From Clostridiales bacterium 1_7_47FAA (GTDB taxonomy: Bacteria > Bacillota > Clostridia > Lachnospirales > Lachnospiraceae): DNA of 64,000 bases. A program made the position numbers and the translations under genes. The stretch covers positions 2,441,591 through 2,505,590 of the forward strand of contig DS990260.1 of the NCBI GenBank assembly GCA_000155435.1. The letters run 5' to 3'. Positions 24,207 to 33,850 of the stretch are shown here, one piece after another. The notes beneath the pieces are model-generated. The model did not search any database. It was not told the DNA's origin and saw nothing but the letters and a program-made list of their open reading frames with translations. Position 1 is the first letter of the stretch, and every line of letters begins with the position of its first letter.

Positions 24207-25874
24207 TTAATAAAACAGACGGTTCACCGCACTGAAGATACCGCGGATGGATGCCCTGGTGATGTTGGAGCTGATGCCGACGCCATAGGTTGCCTTGCCT
24301 GTGACCTGGTCTACCAGGTGGATGTAGGAGGCTGCCTCTGCCCCGGAACCGGATGCAAGCGCGTGCTCGTTGTAGTCCAGGACCTTAATCTGGATACCAA
24401 GGGCGTCCTCAAGTCCTCTCTGGACAGCGTCAATAGGTCCGTTTCCAACGCCTTCAAAGGTTTTCTCAATACCGTGGTCTGAGAAGGTGACCTTTGCAAG
24501 GGTTGCAAACTCGCCGTCCCCTGTCTCCGTATCGGTTATGCGGCACTTCCTGAAATGCATGGGTTCCTTGCGCTCCAGATAGTTCTTCTTGAACTCTTCC
24601 ATGATCTGCTCAGGCGCAACTTCACCCTGCTGCTCGGAAATCTTCTGGATGACATCTGCAAATTCCTTGTGCATCCCCTTTGGCAGCTTGAAGCCGTAGA
24701 AGGTGTCCATGACAAATGCCACGCCGCCCTTGCCGGACTGGCTGTTGATACGCACGATCGGCTCGTATTCCCTGCCGATATCGCTGGGGTCGATGGGAAG
24801 GTAAGGAACCTCCCAATACTCCCCGTTCCTCTCGTGAAGCGCCTGCATGCCTTTGTTGATGGCATCCTGATGGGAACCGGAAAATGCAGTGAATACAAGC
24901 TTGCCTGCATACGGATGCCTGGGCGGGATGTCCATCTTGGTGCAGCGCTCACAGACCTCTGCAATCTCGCGGACATTCTCAATATTAAGTTCAGGGTTGA
25001 TACCCTGTGAGAACATGTTGTAGGCAACCGTCAGGATATCCACGTTACCGGTGCGCTCACCGTTGCCGAACAATGTACCCTCCACACGGTCCGCTCCTGC
25101 AAGAAGGGCCAGTTCCGTGGAAGCCACGCCCTCGCCGCGGTCATTGTGGGGATGTACGCTTAAAATGATGCTCTCCCTGTTCTTAAAATGCGTATTCATC
25201 CATTCAATCTGATCCGCATACACATTGGGGGTGGTCATCTCTACGGTTGACGGAAGGTTGATGATGATGGGTTTCTCCTTGGTGGCTCCCCATGTCTCCT
25301 GGACAGCCGTACAGATATCAAGGGCAAAATCCAGCTCTGTCCCGGTAAAGCTCTCAGGCGAGTACTCAAGACGGACCTGGGTGTCGCACTCTGCCGCGTA
25401 CCGCTGTACCAGCTTGGTTCCGATGACCGCGATATCCTTAATCTCTTCCATATCCTTATGGAACACCACATCGCGCTGTAAGGTGGATGTGGAATTATAA
25501 ATATGTACAATGGCCTTCTTGATTCCCTCTAATGCCTCAAATGTCCTTTTAATCAGATGCTCGCGGCACTGTACAAGGACCTGGACCTCCACGTCGTCCG
25601 GAATCAGCTTGCGCTCAACCAGTGTGCGTAAGAAATCATACTCAATCTGGGACGCTGCCGGAAAGCCGACCTCAATCTCCTTAAATCCCAGTTTAACAAG
25701 AAGGTTGAACATCTCCACCTTCTCTTCCACCACCATGGGTTCCACCAGGGCCTGGTTGCCGTCCCTAAGGTCAACACTGCACCATACGGGTGCCTTCATG
25801 ATTTCCTTATCCGGCCATGTGCGCTCCGGGAAATTAACAACAGGGATTCTCTTATATCTCTTATAATTTAACAT
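24207..25874 (-). CDS. leuA: 2-isopropylmalate synthase, long form
   Basis: A 555-residue enzyme that condenses acetyl-CoA with 2-ketoisovalerate in the first committed step of leucine synthesis. It has the HMGL-like barrel (APVWCSVDLRDGNQAL with catalytic Arg and metal Asp, then SVHPHNDRGEGVAS with metal histidines) and a C-terminal LeuA regulatory domain for leucine feedback. The NYKRYKRIPVVNFPERTWPD start marks the LeuA2/actinobacterial-type long form. The start at 25874 follows GGAGGAAGAAGC. It is monocistronic with a roughly 190-base structured leader. Confidence 0.93.
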   Translation of the reverse strand: MLNYKRYKRIPVVNFPERTWPDKEIMKAPVWCSVDLRDGNQALVEPMVVEEKVEMFNLLVKLGFKEIEVGFPAASQIEYDFLRTLVERKLIPDDVEVQVLVQCREHLIKRTFEALEGIKKAIVHIYNSTSTLQRDVVFHKDMEEIKDIAVIGTKLVQRYAAECDTQVRLEYSPESFTGTELDFALDICTAVQETWGATKEKPIIINLPSTVEMTTPNVYADQIEWMNTHFKNRESIILSVHPHNDRGEGVASTELALLAGADRVEGTLFGNGERTGNVDILTVAYNMFSQGINPELNIENVREIAEVCERCTKMDIPPRHPYAGKLVFTAFSGSHQDAINKGMQALHERNGEYWEVPYLPIDPSDIGREYEPIVRINSQSGKGGVAFVMDTFYGFKLPKGMHKEFADVIQKISEQQGEVAPEQIMEEFKKNYLERKEPMHFRKCRITDTETGDGEFATLAKVTFSDHGIEKTFEGVGNGPIDAVQRGLEDALGIQIKVLDYNEHALASGSGAEAASYIHLVDQVTGKATYGVGISSNITRASIRGIFSAVNRLFY

Positions 25875-25922
25875 GCTTCTTCCTCCAATTCTGTCCATCA
25901 TTTAAAAGTAACATACCAGTCC

Positions 25923-26064
25923 TACGGTTTTAATCCCTCAGCCCGTACCGGGCAGTCGCTCGATGACACCGTAGCGGCGGACGATGAACAGTACTACCCT
26001 TACTGATTCAGCCCCATTTCCACATCATTCCTTTACTGTTAAAATCGCTGTGTTTTTGCAACGT
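25923..26064 (-). ncRNA. Candidate structured leader RNA of leuA
   Basis: Between the promoter and leuA the transcript can fold a 7-bp closing stem (CTACGGT at 25969-25975 on the plus strand complement, with ACCGTAG at 25923-25929) that encloses a GCCCG-CGGGC hairpin (25942-25954). AGGGTAGTACTG resembles a T-box core sequence, but the leader is too short upstream for a specifier domain. Tiny overlapping frames (MMWKWG and MEMGLNQ) follow AAAGGA. The role is unknown; leucine- or translation-linked attenuation is a reasonable guess. Confidence 0.45.
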
Positions 26065-26070
26065 TAATTC

Positions 26071-26099
26071 ATTATAGCACATTTAGAAATAACTGACAA
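26071..26099 (-). promoter_or_regulatory. Promoter of leuA
   Basis: Reading leftward: TTGTCA, 17 bases, TATAAT. Transcription would start near 26064, leaving a leader of about 190 bases. Confidence 0.75.
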
Positions 26100-26170
26100 C
26101 ATGGATACCGGCCCCGGCTATTCTCAATAGTTATACCTTTTATTCCTGTGTTTTATGAACAATGGGCCTT

Positions 26171-27454
26171 TCAGGCCATATCCCGGGACACGGCCGACGA
26201 GACACAGTACACGTTCACGGTCCTGTCCATGCGGCTGTTGAAGAAAATCCTGTCCCCCGCATGGCTGTAAATGGGATGCGGATGGGCATCCTGCCCAAGC
26301 CAGTCGCTTTCGTGTTTACAGAGGGGAATCCATGTAAGTGTACCTGCATTCCAGTCCGGAATCACCTTGCATATGTACTCCGCATCCTTCTTATGGGGAT
26401 CTGGTCCGTTGTCTGTGCTGTTTTCCCTGACTTTCTTGACTTCCCACGGATATTTGAAATAGCCGTCGCACACCAGGTTTCCCTTGTGGTCCATGGTAAA
26501 GTGGCCGTAGGCGTCATAATCCTCCGGCAGGGCTATCTCCCAGTATCTGCCGGAAGCCGGCTCATACCTGCCCACCATGGCCGGGCCTTCATGATACCCG
26601 CCGTGGTAAATGATATACGCCCCGTCATCACTCCACATCTCATGGCAGACCCAGTCCTCAGCACTGCGCGCATACCCGGCCGGATTGCCCAGGGTATCCC
26701 CTCCCACGGTGCGCACAGGCCTGAGGGTGTCCTCTGCATGGTCATACAGCCAGATTCTGCGGATGCCGCAGGAAAAGCTGGACCACTCATGATTGTACAT
26801 GATGATATCCGGGTTCACGGGATGAAACTGTACATGGGTTATCCAGCATTTTGGCACTGTCTTCTCATATAAAAGCGCACCCGAATCCGTGTCGTACACG
26901 CACAGATAACTGTTAAGCCCCTCCCTCTGCACCCTTTCGTCTATATCATAGGACGGGCGGCGGTCCAGACCGCTCCCCTCTGTCTCCGGGTCAAAATCCA
27001 GGCAGCGGCCGTCCGTCATGGGGACGCATAGGTATTTCCCATCCCCGCTCACATGGGTAAATGCAGTCATGCGCCCGTACGGCACCTGATTCAGGACGGT
27101 AATCCTCCCCTCCAGGTCCACTTTGCAGATACGGTCGTCCTGGATATAATAAATGACTTCCCGCTCACAGTCCAGGCATACGCTGGCCTTACCCAGCCCC
27201 TCATTCAACGTCCCGTCAAAATAGACATAGCTCTTAAGGATTCCCTTCCTGTTGTCCGTAAGAATCCGCTCCTTCCCGTCAGACAGGCTGCGCACCACCA
27301 CGTTGGGACTGCCTGTCCTGTCGCTGAGCATGTAAATGCGTTCATCGCCCTTTCCCATGGATGAACATGTAAAATACAGGAGCTGGGTATTATATTCCTG
27401 GCCTTCAGGGCAGCCGCTGACCAGCATGCGGCCGTTTAATGGATTTTGATTCAT
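26171..27454 (-). CDS. Oligogalacturonate lyase-like protein (PL22 beta-propeller)
   Basis: A 427-residue cytoplasmic protein with no signal peptide. The repeated blade-like units fit a seven-bladed propeller. HVQFHPVNPDIIMYNHEW and CHEMWSDDGAYIIYHGG match PL22 oligogalacturonate lyases, and the QDAHPHP cluster (Gln388, His391, His393) matches the Mn-binding residues of that family. The reaction would be beta-elimination of digalacturonate or unsaturated dimers to 5-keto-4-deoxyuronate. It stands alone but fits the uronate-use genes at 41-50 kb. The specificity is inferred. Confidence 0.82.
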   Translation of the reverse strand: MNQNPLNGRMLVSGCPEGQEYNTQLLYFTCSSMGKGDERIYMLSDRTGSPNVVVRSLSDGKERILTDNRKGILKSYVYFDGTLNEGLGKASVCLDCEREVIYYIQDDRICKVDLEGRITVLNQVPYGRMTAFTHVSGDGKYLCVPMTDGRCLDFDPETEGSGLDRRPSYDIDERVQREGLNSYLCVYDTDSGALLYEKTVPKCWITHVQFHPVNPDIIMYNHEWSSFSCGIRRIWLYDHAEDTLRPVRTVGGDTLGNPAGYARSAEDWVCHEMWSDDGAYIIYHGGYHEGPAMVGRYEPASGRYWEIALPEDYDAYGHFTMDHKGNLVCDGYFKYPWEVKKVRENSTDNGPDPHKKDAEYICKVIPDWNAGTLTWIPLCKHESDWLGQDAHPHPIYSHAGDRIFFNSRMDRTVNVYCVSSAVSRDMA

Positions 27455-27565
27455 TTTATCTTATCCCCTTCCAAGTTATCATCTTATAATGCAAAACCAG
27501 GAGACCAGACTTCAGGAATACCATCCTGCAATCCATTCTCCTGATTCCATGTTCCACTGTATCCC

Positions 27566-28918
27566 TTACACGCAGTGTCCCTGCCTCCCCATCACATCAA
27601 TCACCTGGTCCACGAACCGTTCGCATGTATCCAGGTCCGGCGCTTCCACCATGACACGCACCACCGGCTCCGTGCCGGACTGGCGCAGGAGGATGCGTCC
27701 GTCAGACCCCAGGCTTTCAGCCACTTTGGCCACCTCTGCCTGGACTGCCTCATCGTCCTGGGCTTCCTTTTTATCCTTTACCCGCACGTTCTTAAGTACC
27801 TGAGGATAGATATCAACCTCTGATGCCAGCTTCTCCAGGGTCTGCTTTTTCTCCAGCACCACTTCCATCACCTTTAAGGATGTAAGGATACCGTCCCCTG
27901 TGGTTGCGTGCTTGCTGAAGATAATATGTCCTGACTGTTCACCGCCCAGGCAGTTGCCGGTGCCTGCCATGTTCTCATACACGTACTTGTCACCCACAGC
28001 CGTCTTTTCATAGGCAATGCCTTCTCTTTCAAATGCCTTGTAAAGCCCGAAATTGGACATGATGGTGGTGACCACGGTGTTATTGAACAGGGTTCCCTGC
28101 TCCTTCATGTACTTGCCGCAGATGTACATGATGACATCGCCATCCACAACATTGCCTTTACCGTCCACGGCAATACAGCGGTCCGCGTCACCGTCATAGG
28201 CAAAGCCCAGGTCGCACTTCTGCTCCACCACAAACTTCTGCAGATACCTGATATGGGTGGAACCGCAGTCCGTATTGATGTTCAGGCCGTTGGGGTCATT
28301 GTTCATCACATGTGTCTCCGCGCCCAGGGCATCGAAAACATTCTTGGCAATGGCGGACGCACTGCCGTTGGCACAGTCCAGGGCCACCTTCATGTTCTTA
28401 AAGGAACGGGTGGCAATGGAAATCAGATAGCCGATGTAGCGGTTACGGCCAGCCGCGAAGTCCACGGTGCGGCCTATGTTTTCTTTTCTTGCCAGGGGGA
28501 TTTCGCCAATTTCCCCATCCAGGTATTTTTCAATTTCCAGGATGACGGATTCTTCCAGTTTCTCGCCTCTTTCATTGATTACCTTGATACCGTTATCATA
28601 GAATGGATTATGGCTTGCGGATATCATGATCCCGCAGTTAAACCCTTCCGTGCGTACCACATAGGATACGCTGGGGGTGGTGGTTACATGGAGCAGATAC
28701 ACATCCGCGCCGGAAGCAGTAAGGCCCGCCACCAGGGAATACTCGAACATGTAGCTACTGCGCCTGGTATCCTTTCCGATTACAACGCGGCACCTTTCAT
28801 CCGGGGCCTTCTGCCCATAGTACCATCCAAGGAAACGCCCTACTTTGTAGGCGTGCTCCACTGTCAGATCCACATTGGCCTCCCCGCGGAAACCATCCGT
28901 ACCAAAATATTTACCCAT
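27566..28918 (-). CDS. glmM: Phosphoglucosamine mutase
   Basis: A 450-residue enzyme of normal length that converts glucosamine-6-phosphate to glucosamine-1-phosphate for UDP-GlcNAc and peptidoglycan. The N-terminus MGKYFGTDGFRGEAN, the phosphoserine loop ISASHNPFYDNGIK with Ser102, the metal loop YDGDADRCI near 240 and the sugar loop GGEQSGH are all present, as is the C-terminal RQSGTEPVVRVM phosphate site. GGAGG precedes the ATG. It is the last gene of the rmlA-rmlB-rmlD-glmM run (44 bases after rmlD). Confidence 0.95.
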   Translation of the reverse strand: MGKYFGTDGFRGEANVDLTVEHAYKVGRFLGWYYGQKAPDERCRVVIGKDTRRSSYMFEYSLVAGLTASGADVYLLHVTTTPSVSYVVRTEGFNCGIMISASHNPFYDNGIKVINERGEKLEESVILEIEKYLDGEIGEIPLARKENIGRTVDFAAGRNRYIGYLISIATRSFKNMKVALDCANGSASAIAKNVFDALGAETHVMNNDPNGLNINTDCGSTHIRYLQKFVVEQKCDLGFAYDGDADRCIAVDGKGNVVDGDVIMYICGKYMKEQGTLFNNTVVTTIMSNFGLYKAFEREGIAYEKTAVGDKYVYENMAGTGNCLGGEQSGHIIFSKHATTGDGILTSLKVMEVVLEKKQTLEKLASEVDIYPQVLKNVRVKDKKEAQDDEAVQAEVAKVAESLGSDGRILLRQSGTEPVVRVMVEAPDLDTCERFVDQVIDVMGRQGHCV

Positions 28919-28962
28919 TGTCTCTTAATTCCTCCCTGTCTCTAATTACGCTGCAAAAGCTG

Positions 28963-29823
28963 TCACATCATACCATTTTCCTTTAGTACCTTCAGGTACC
29001 GGCCCAGGGCGTCCTGCCATGAGGGCATTCTCTCAAATCCGTTCTCAGTCAGTTTTTCCTTGCTCATCCTGCTGTTCTGGGGACGTTTGGCCTTTGCCGG
29101 GAAACCGGATGAGTCCACCGGAGTTACCTTTACCTCATCCATGCCTGCCTGGCGGAAAATCTCACATGCAAATTCATACCAGCTGCACAGTCCTTCATTG
29201 GTTGCATGATAGCGGCCGTATTTATCAGTCTGGATCATGTCGACCAGCAGGCGGGCCAGGTCATAGGTGTAGGTAGGGGAACCGATCTGGTCGTCAACAA
29301 CGCTCACAGCCCCCTTTTCCTTTCCAAGGCGCAGCATGGTCTTTATGAAGTTCTTGCCGTTCACGCCGAATACCCAGGCAATCCGGACGATGAAGTATCT
29401 GCTCACATTCTGCTCCACGCTGATTTCACCCTCGTACTTGGTCAGGCCGTATACGTTGAGGGGTTCCCTGTGGTCATCCGGCTCCCATGGACGCTCGCCG
29501 CCGCCATTGAACACATAATCCGTGCTGATATACATCATCTTGATGTCCAGCGCCTTACATACCTTGGCGATATTGCGTGTCCCTTCCGCATTGACCTTGC
29601 GGCACAGCTCCAGGTTATCTTCTGCAGCATCTACTGCAGTATATGCCGCACAGTGGATGACTGCGTCAGGTTTTGCCCCGGTAATTACATTTTCGCAGGC
29701 TTCCTTGCTGGTGATATCCATTTCTTCCACGTCCACGCCAAATCCTTCTATGCCGCGGCTGGCAAGTTCATTCATCACATCATGGCCCAGCTGGCCCTTT
29801 ACACCTGTTACAAGAACCTTCAT
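28963..29823 (-). CDS. rmlD: dTDP-4-dehydrorhamnose reductase
   Basis: A 286-residue short-chain-dehydrogenase-fold enzyme for the last step of dTDP-L-rhamnose synthesis. It has the nucleotide-binding VTGVKGQLGHDV at the N-terminus, MMYISTDYVFNG and the catalytic YGLTKYEGE (YxxxK). The start at 29823 follows GGAGGGAATGTATCT; a longer upstream frame is not supported. It is adjacent to rmlB and rmlA in one operon. No rmlC epimerase gene is in this window. Confidence 0.92.
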   Translation of the reverse strand: MKVLVTGVKGQLGHDVMNELASRGIEGFGVDVEEMDITSKEACENVITGAKPDAVIHCAAYTAVDAAEDNLELCRKVNAEGTRNIAKVCKALDIKMMYISTDYVFNGGGERPWEPDDHREPLNVYGLTKYEGEISVEQNVSRYFIVRIAWVFGVNGKNFIKTMLRLGKEKGAVSVVDDQIGSPTYTYDLARLLVDMIQTDKYGRYHATNEGLCSWYEFACEIFRQAGMDEVKVTPVDSSGFPAKAKRPQNSRMSKEKLTENGFERMPSWQDALGRYLKVLKENGMM

Positions 29824-29930
29824 AGATACATTCCCTCCATTCTTAATAATGGCCGGCAGGGAACGGAAGCGCCCTGTCACTCCATCCGGGCAGCCTCGTC
29901 CTCTGTCAGCCATATCTGTAAATTTACTGG

Positions 29931-30953
29931 TTACAGGCGGTTTCCATACATTTTATCAAAATAATTACTGTACTCGCCGCTCAGGATATTCTTCCACCAT
30001 TCCTGGTTATCCAGATACCACTGAATGGTCTGCTCAATTCCTGTATCGAAATTATACTGTGGCTTCCAGCCCAGCTCTGTCTCTATCTTGGTTGGGTCAA
30101 TGGCATAACGCATATCGTGGCCCGGACGGTCTGTCACGAATTTTATCAGACTCTCTGGCTTGTCAAGGGCCTTCAGGATGGTCCTGACCACTTCCAGGTT
30201 CGTGCGCTCGTTATGCCCGCCAATATTGTATACTTCCCCTTCACGTCCCTTGTGGATCACAAGGTCAATGGCCTCACAGTGGTCCGCCACATGGAGCCAG
30301 TCGCGTACATTCTCCCCTGTGCCGTATACGGGCAGTTCCTCGTCCGCCAGGGCGCGGCTGATAATCAGCGGAATCAGCTTTTCCGGGAAATGATAAGGCC
30401 CATAGTTGTTGGAACAGCGGGAAACGGTTACCGGCAGCCCGTAGGTCCTGTAGTATGAAAGCACGAACAGGTCGGCGCTGGCCTTGGAGGAGGAATAGGG
30501 GCTGGATGTATGAAGCGGAGTCTCCTCGGTAAAGAACAGGTCCGGCCTGTCAAGAGGAAGGTCGCCGTACACCTCATCCGTGGACACCTGGTGGTAACGC
30601 TTAATGCCGTATGTGCGGCATGCGTCCAGCAGGGTGGTGGTTCCCATCACATTGGTCCTGACAAAGCTCTCAGGGTCCGTGATGGAGCGGTCCACATGGC
30701 TTTCCGCTGCAAAGTTCACAACCACATCCGGCTTTTCTGTCTCAAACAGGCTGAAGATGAATTTCCTGTCGGCGATATCGCCTTTGACAAACTTATAATT
30801 CGGCTTGTCCTCCACTGGCTTTAAGTTCTCCAGGTTGCCCGCGTAGGTCAGCAGGTCCAGGTTGATGATCTGGTAGTCCGGGTATTTGTTCACCATGTGG
30901 TGCACAAAGTTGCTTCCGATAAAACCGGCGCCGCCGGTAACGATTATTTTCAT
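29931..30953 (-). CDS. rmlB: dTDP-glucose 4,6-dehydratase
   Basis: A 340-residue extended SDR. It has the NAD-binding VTGGAGFIGSNFVHHM at the N-terminus, the catalytic STDEVYGDL (Asp-Glu pair) and the YSSSKASAD (YxxxK) motif. It makes dTDP-4-keto-6-deoxyglucose from the product of RmlA. AGAGGAGG precedes the ATG, and the gene lies 21 bases after rmlA. Together with RmlA and RmlD it supplies dTDP-rhamnose for the surface polymers suggested at 1-11 kb. Confidence 0.95.
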   Translation of the reverse strand: MKIIVTGGAGFIGSNFVHHMVNKYPDYQIINLDLLTYAGNLENLKPVEDKPNYKFVKGDIADRKFIFSLFETEKPDVVVNFAAESHVDRSITDPESFVRTNVMGTTTLLDACRTYGIKRYHQVSTDEVYGDLPLDRPDLFFTEETPLHTSSPYSSSKASADLFVLSYYRTYGLPVTVSRCSNNYGPYHFPEKLIPLIISRALADEELPVYGTGENVRDWLHVADHCEAIDLVIHKGREGEVYNIGGHNERTNLEVVRTILKALDKPESLIKFVTDRPGHDMRYAIDPTKIETELGWKPQYNFDTGIEQTIQWYLDNQEWWKNILSGEYSNYFDKMYGNRL

Positions 30954-30974
30954 CTGATGATTCCTCCTCTATGG

Positions 30975-31874
30975 TTAAAAGTCCTGGGGATGGATTTTAT
31001 CCACATATTTGCCATCCAGGACATCCTTTAAATATTTTCCATACTGGTTCTTTTTGAGCACTTCGTAAGTCTCCAGCACCTGTTCCCTGGTAATCCAGCC
31101 CCTGAGATACCCGATTTCCTCCAGGCAGGCAATCTTGCGGTGCTGGTGGGTCTCCACGGTCTTTACAAAGTTGGTGGCCTCCACCAGGGATTCATGGGTT
31201 CCCGTATCCAGCCATGTGAAGCCCTGGCCCAGAAGGATGACATCCAGTTCGCCATTCTCCAGGTAAATGCGGTTCAGGTCCGTTATCTCCAATTCGCCCC
31301 TGGCTGATGGTTTCAGGTTCCTGGCATACTCCACCACACGGTTGTCATAGAAATACAGTCCGGTGACACAGTAATTGGACTTTGGCTTCTCCGGCTTTTC
31401 CTCGATTGAGACAGCCTTCCCATCCTTGTCAAACTCCACGATGCCAAACCGCTCCGGGTCGTCCACATAATAACCGAACACAGTGGCGCCTGTCTCTTTG
31501 GCTGCCGCTGCCCTCAGGCGCTTTGCCAGCCCCTGTCCATGGAAAATGTTGTCGCCCAGAACCATGGCCACTGAATCATTTCCTATGAATTCCTCGCCAA
31601 TGATGAACGCCTGGGCCAGGCCGTCCGGGCTTGGCTGTACGGCGTAGCTCAGATGAATGCCAAACTGGTGCCCGTCACCTAAAAGCGCCTCAAACCGCGG
31701 TGTATCGTCCGGAGTGGAGATGATCAGTATATCCCTGATACCTGCATTCATCAGCACGGACAGCGGGTAGTATATCATCGGTTTATCATAAATTGGAAGC
31801 AGCTGCTTCGATGTCACCTTCGTCAACGGGTACAGGCGTGTCCCGCTTCCTCCGGCAAGTATAATCCCTTTCAT
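30975..31874 (-). CDS. rmlA: Glucose-1-phosphate thymidylyltransferase
   Basis: A 299-residue nucleotidyltransferase. The nucleotide loop [20 protein letters not shown] opens the protein, followed by [16 protein letters not shown] and [12 protein letters not shown]. It makes dTDP-glucose, the first step of dTDP-rhamnose synthesis, and is usually feedback-inhibited by dTDP-rhamnose. AAGGAGGAAG lies ahead of the ATG. It is the first gene of the operon, behind the promoter at 31988-32016. Confidence 0.95.
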   Translation of the reverse strand: MKGIILAGGSGTRLYPLTKVTSKQLLPIYDKPMIYYPLSVLMNAGIRDILIISTPDDTPRFEALLGDGHQFGIHLSYAVQPSPDGLAQAFIIGEEFIGNDSVAMVLGDNIFHGQGLAKRLRAAAAKETGATVFGYYVDDPERFGIVEFDKDGKAVSIEEKPEKPKSNYCVTGLYFYDNRVVEYARNLKPSARGELEITDLNRIYLENGELDVILLGQGFTWLDTGTHESLVEATNFVKTVETHQHRKIACLEEIGYLRGWITREQVLETYEVLKKNQYGKYLKDVLDGKYVDKIHPQDF

Positions 31875-31987
31875 TCTTCCTCCTTCGCTATGGGCAGTCA
31901 GAAGCCGTATCCTGGTTCCTTACGTGCAGCGCATATCATCCTGCCATCCCTGTGCCCATACCTATACGCTCTCATTTTTCTTTGTCC

Positions 31988-32016
31988 AATATACCATACT
32001 ATCTCCGATTTTTCAA
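31988..32016 (-). promoter_or_regulatory. Promoter of the rml-glmM operon
   Basis: Reading leftward: TTGAAA, 17 bases, TATATT, giving a leader of about 105 bases before rmlA. The rest of the 31875-32264 gap is AT-rich, and apart from this promoter and the terminator at 32206 I see nothing in it. Confidence 0.6.
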
Positions 32017-32205
32017 ATAAACTGATAAATATTTCGTTATTATTCAGGAAGACTTAATATAATACACTTCCCTGCCGTTCCCGCCGGATCCATCCCTGTA
32101 TAGTATCTCATTTCTAATGGATTATACCCCGGTTTCCTTCTCAAAATAATTCTACCACAAAGAATCCCGATTTAACATCCCGTTCAGGGGAAATACGCCA
32201 AAAGA

Positions 32206-32236
32206 GGACACAGCAGTTAATTCCTCTGCTGTGTCC
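32206..32236 (-). terminator. Terminator of the peptide-transporter operon
   Basis: A perfect 11-bp stem (GGACACAGCAG and complement) with a short loop. On the minus strand it is followed by TCTTTT. It lies 29 bases after the stop of the binding-protein gene. Confidence 0.88.
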
Positions 32237-32264
32237 CCTCCCGACAGGATAACACCTATGATAT

Positions 32265-33833
32265 TTAATTCCAGGAAAACTCCGACCAGTTATAACTCTC
32301 CATTGCCGGACATACCTTACAGTTTAAATCTTTGTTATGGGCAATATTGGAAATCATATAGAACAGGTTGATTCTCGGAACGTCCTCCGCCTCAATCTTC
32401 AGGGCTTCGGTAATCAGTTCCAGACGTTTTGCTCCGTCATCCGTGTTGGCCTGCTCCTCCACGATCTTGTCATACTCCGGATTGGAATAGAAGGTCATGT
32501 TGGAATCCGGGATATTGTCCGTTGACAGGGTTCCCAGAAGGAAGGTGGAATCCAGGGTCATGCTCACATTGCCCACGGTGTAGCATCCCAGCTTGCCTGC
32601 CTTGATATCAGACAGCAGGGCGGCACGCTCCATCACCTGGATTTCAGCGTCCACGCCGATTTCCTTCCACTCGCTCTGCACAATGCTTGCAATCTTCTTG
32701 GTGTAATCTTCCCTTACATAGATGGTGGTCTTAAATCCATCGGGATATCCCGCCTCTGCCAAAAGGGCTTTGGCGCCTTCCAAATCGTACTTGGGCGTGT
32801 CAATGGCATCCGCTCCCGGATTGGGGGTGGTCTGGTCTGTCAGGATGATTTCCGCCGGCATTCCGGCGCCGTCCATTGCTCCGGCTATGATATCATCGCG
32901 TTTCACAGCCATTGCCAGGGCCCTTCTTACCTTCACATCATTAAACGGCTCCACATTCACATTAAACGCCAGGTTCCAGATAGATGTTCCGTTGGTCTCC
33001 TGGTATCCCAGCTTGTCATTGGACTGGACCGTCATGGCATCCAGACCGCCGATGTTGTAAACCAGGTCCACGTCACCGCTCTCCAGGGCAACCATGGCAG
33101 TTGTGGCTTCCTTGAGGACACGAAGTTCAATGTGCTTGATGGCCGGCGCGCCCTTATAGTAATCCTCGTTGGATTCAAGGATGATCTTGTTTCCCTTCTG
33201 CCACTCCACCAGTTTATATGGGCCGGTCCCGCATGGCTTTGCCGCATAGTTCTCATCCCCCACGGATTCCACATATGCCTTGGACACAATGGCGCTGTTG
33301 GTCTGGGTCAGATACTGGAGCGCTGCCAGTTCCTTATACTTAAGGTTCACCTTTACCGTGCCCTCGCCCACCGCTTCGGCGCTGTCCATAAAGGACGTAT
33401 ATAACTCGGACTGCGGCTTGTCAATGGCCCTGTTCAGGGAAAATGCCACGTCCTCTGCCGTCAGATTGGAGCCATCCTGGAACTTCACTCCCTGCTGCAG
33501 ATGGAAGGTGATGGACATACCGTCCTCCGCCACTTCCCATGTCTCGGCCAGACCTGGCACCACATTGCCGTCCGCATCCCTGCGCACCAGCGGGTCATGC
33601 AGGTTTAGGATAATCATGCCGCCGATGGAATCAGCTGCCAGCTGGGGATCCAAGGTCGTTGGCTCGTTGGTCAGGGCAATGGTCAGGGAATCCTTTGCCT
33701 CGCCTGCGCCGCTTCCCTGCGTGTTCTCAGAAGCGGCCGGAGCATCCCCTGATTTCTGTCCGCCGCCGCACCCGGTAAGGGCCAGGGCCAGCACTGCTGC
33801 TGCGACCATACAGTTTAACATTCTCTTTTTCAT
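32265..33833 (-). CDS. Family 5 extracellular solute-binding lipoprotein (Opp/Dpp type)
   Basis: A 522-residue lipoprotein. The signal peptide ends in the lipobox LTGC (Cys22), followed by a Gly/Ser linker and an SBP-bac-5 domain with NEPTTLDPQLAADS near the N-terminus and RRALAMAVKRDDII in the second lobe. It captures oligopeptides, dipeptides or other nutrients outside the cell for the DppBCDF membrane complex encoded just upstream. It is the last gene of the operon, and its position after the ATPases is unusual but not rare. The ligand cannot be predicted; the bicupin genes suggest it may not be an ordinary peptide. Confidence 0.88.
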   Translation of the reverse strand: MKKRMLNCMVAAAVLALALTGCGGGQKSGDAPAASENTQGSGAGEAKDSLTIALTNEPTTLDPQLAADSIGGMIILNLHDPLVRRDADGNVVPGLAETWEVAEDGMSITFHLQQGVKFQDGSNLTAEDVAFSLNRAIDKPQSELYTSFMDSAEAVGEGTVKVNLKYKELAALQYLTQTNSAIVSKAYVESVGDENYAAKPCGTGPYKLVEWQKGNKIILESNEDYYKGAPAIKHIELRVLKEATTAMVALESGDVDLVYNIGGLDAMTVQSNDKLGYQETNGTSIWNLAFNVNVEPFNDVKVRRALAMAVKRDDIIAGAMDGAGMPAEIILTDQTTPNPGADAIDTPKYDLEGAKALLAEAGYPDGFKTTIYVREDYTKKIASIVQSEWKEIGVDAEIQVMERAALLSDIKAGKLGCYTVGNVSMTLDSTFLLGTLSTDNIPDSNMTFYSNPEYDKIVEEQANTDDGAKRLELITEALKIEAEDVPRINLFYMISNIAHNKDLNCKVCPAMESYNWSEFSWN

Positions 33834-33850
33834 AACTACTCCTCCTTGTG

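Noticed and set aside
26000..26045. Leader peptides MMWKWG and MEMGLNQ ahead of leuA
   Set aside because: They follow an AAAGGA but are very short, overlap each other and lack leucine runs, so they are not supported as genes.
25902..26064. A full T-box riboswitch ahead of leuA
   Set aside because: Only one stretch resembles the T-box core; there is too little leader for a specifier stem and no clear terminator/antiterminator pair.
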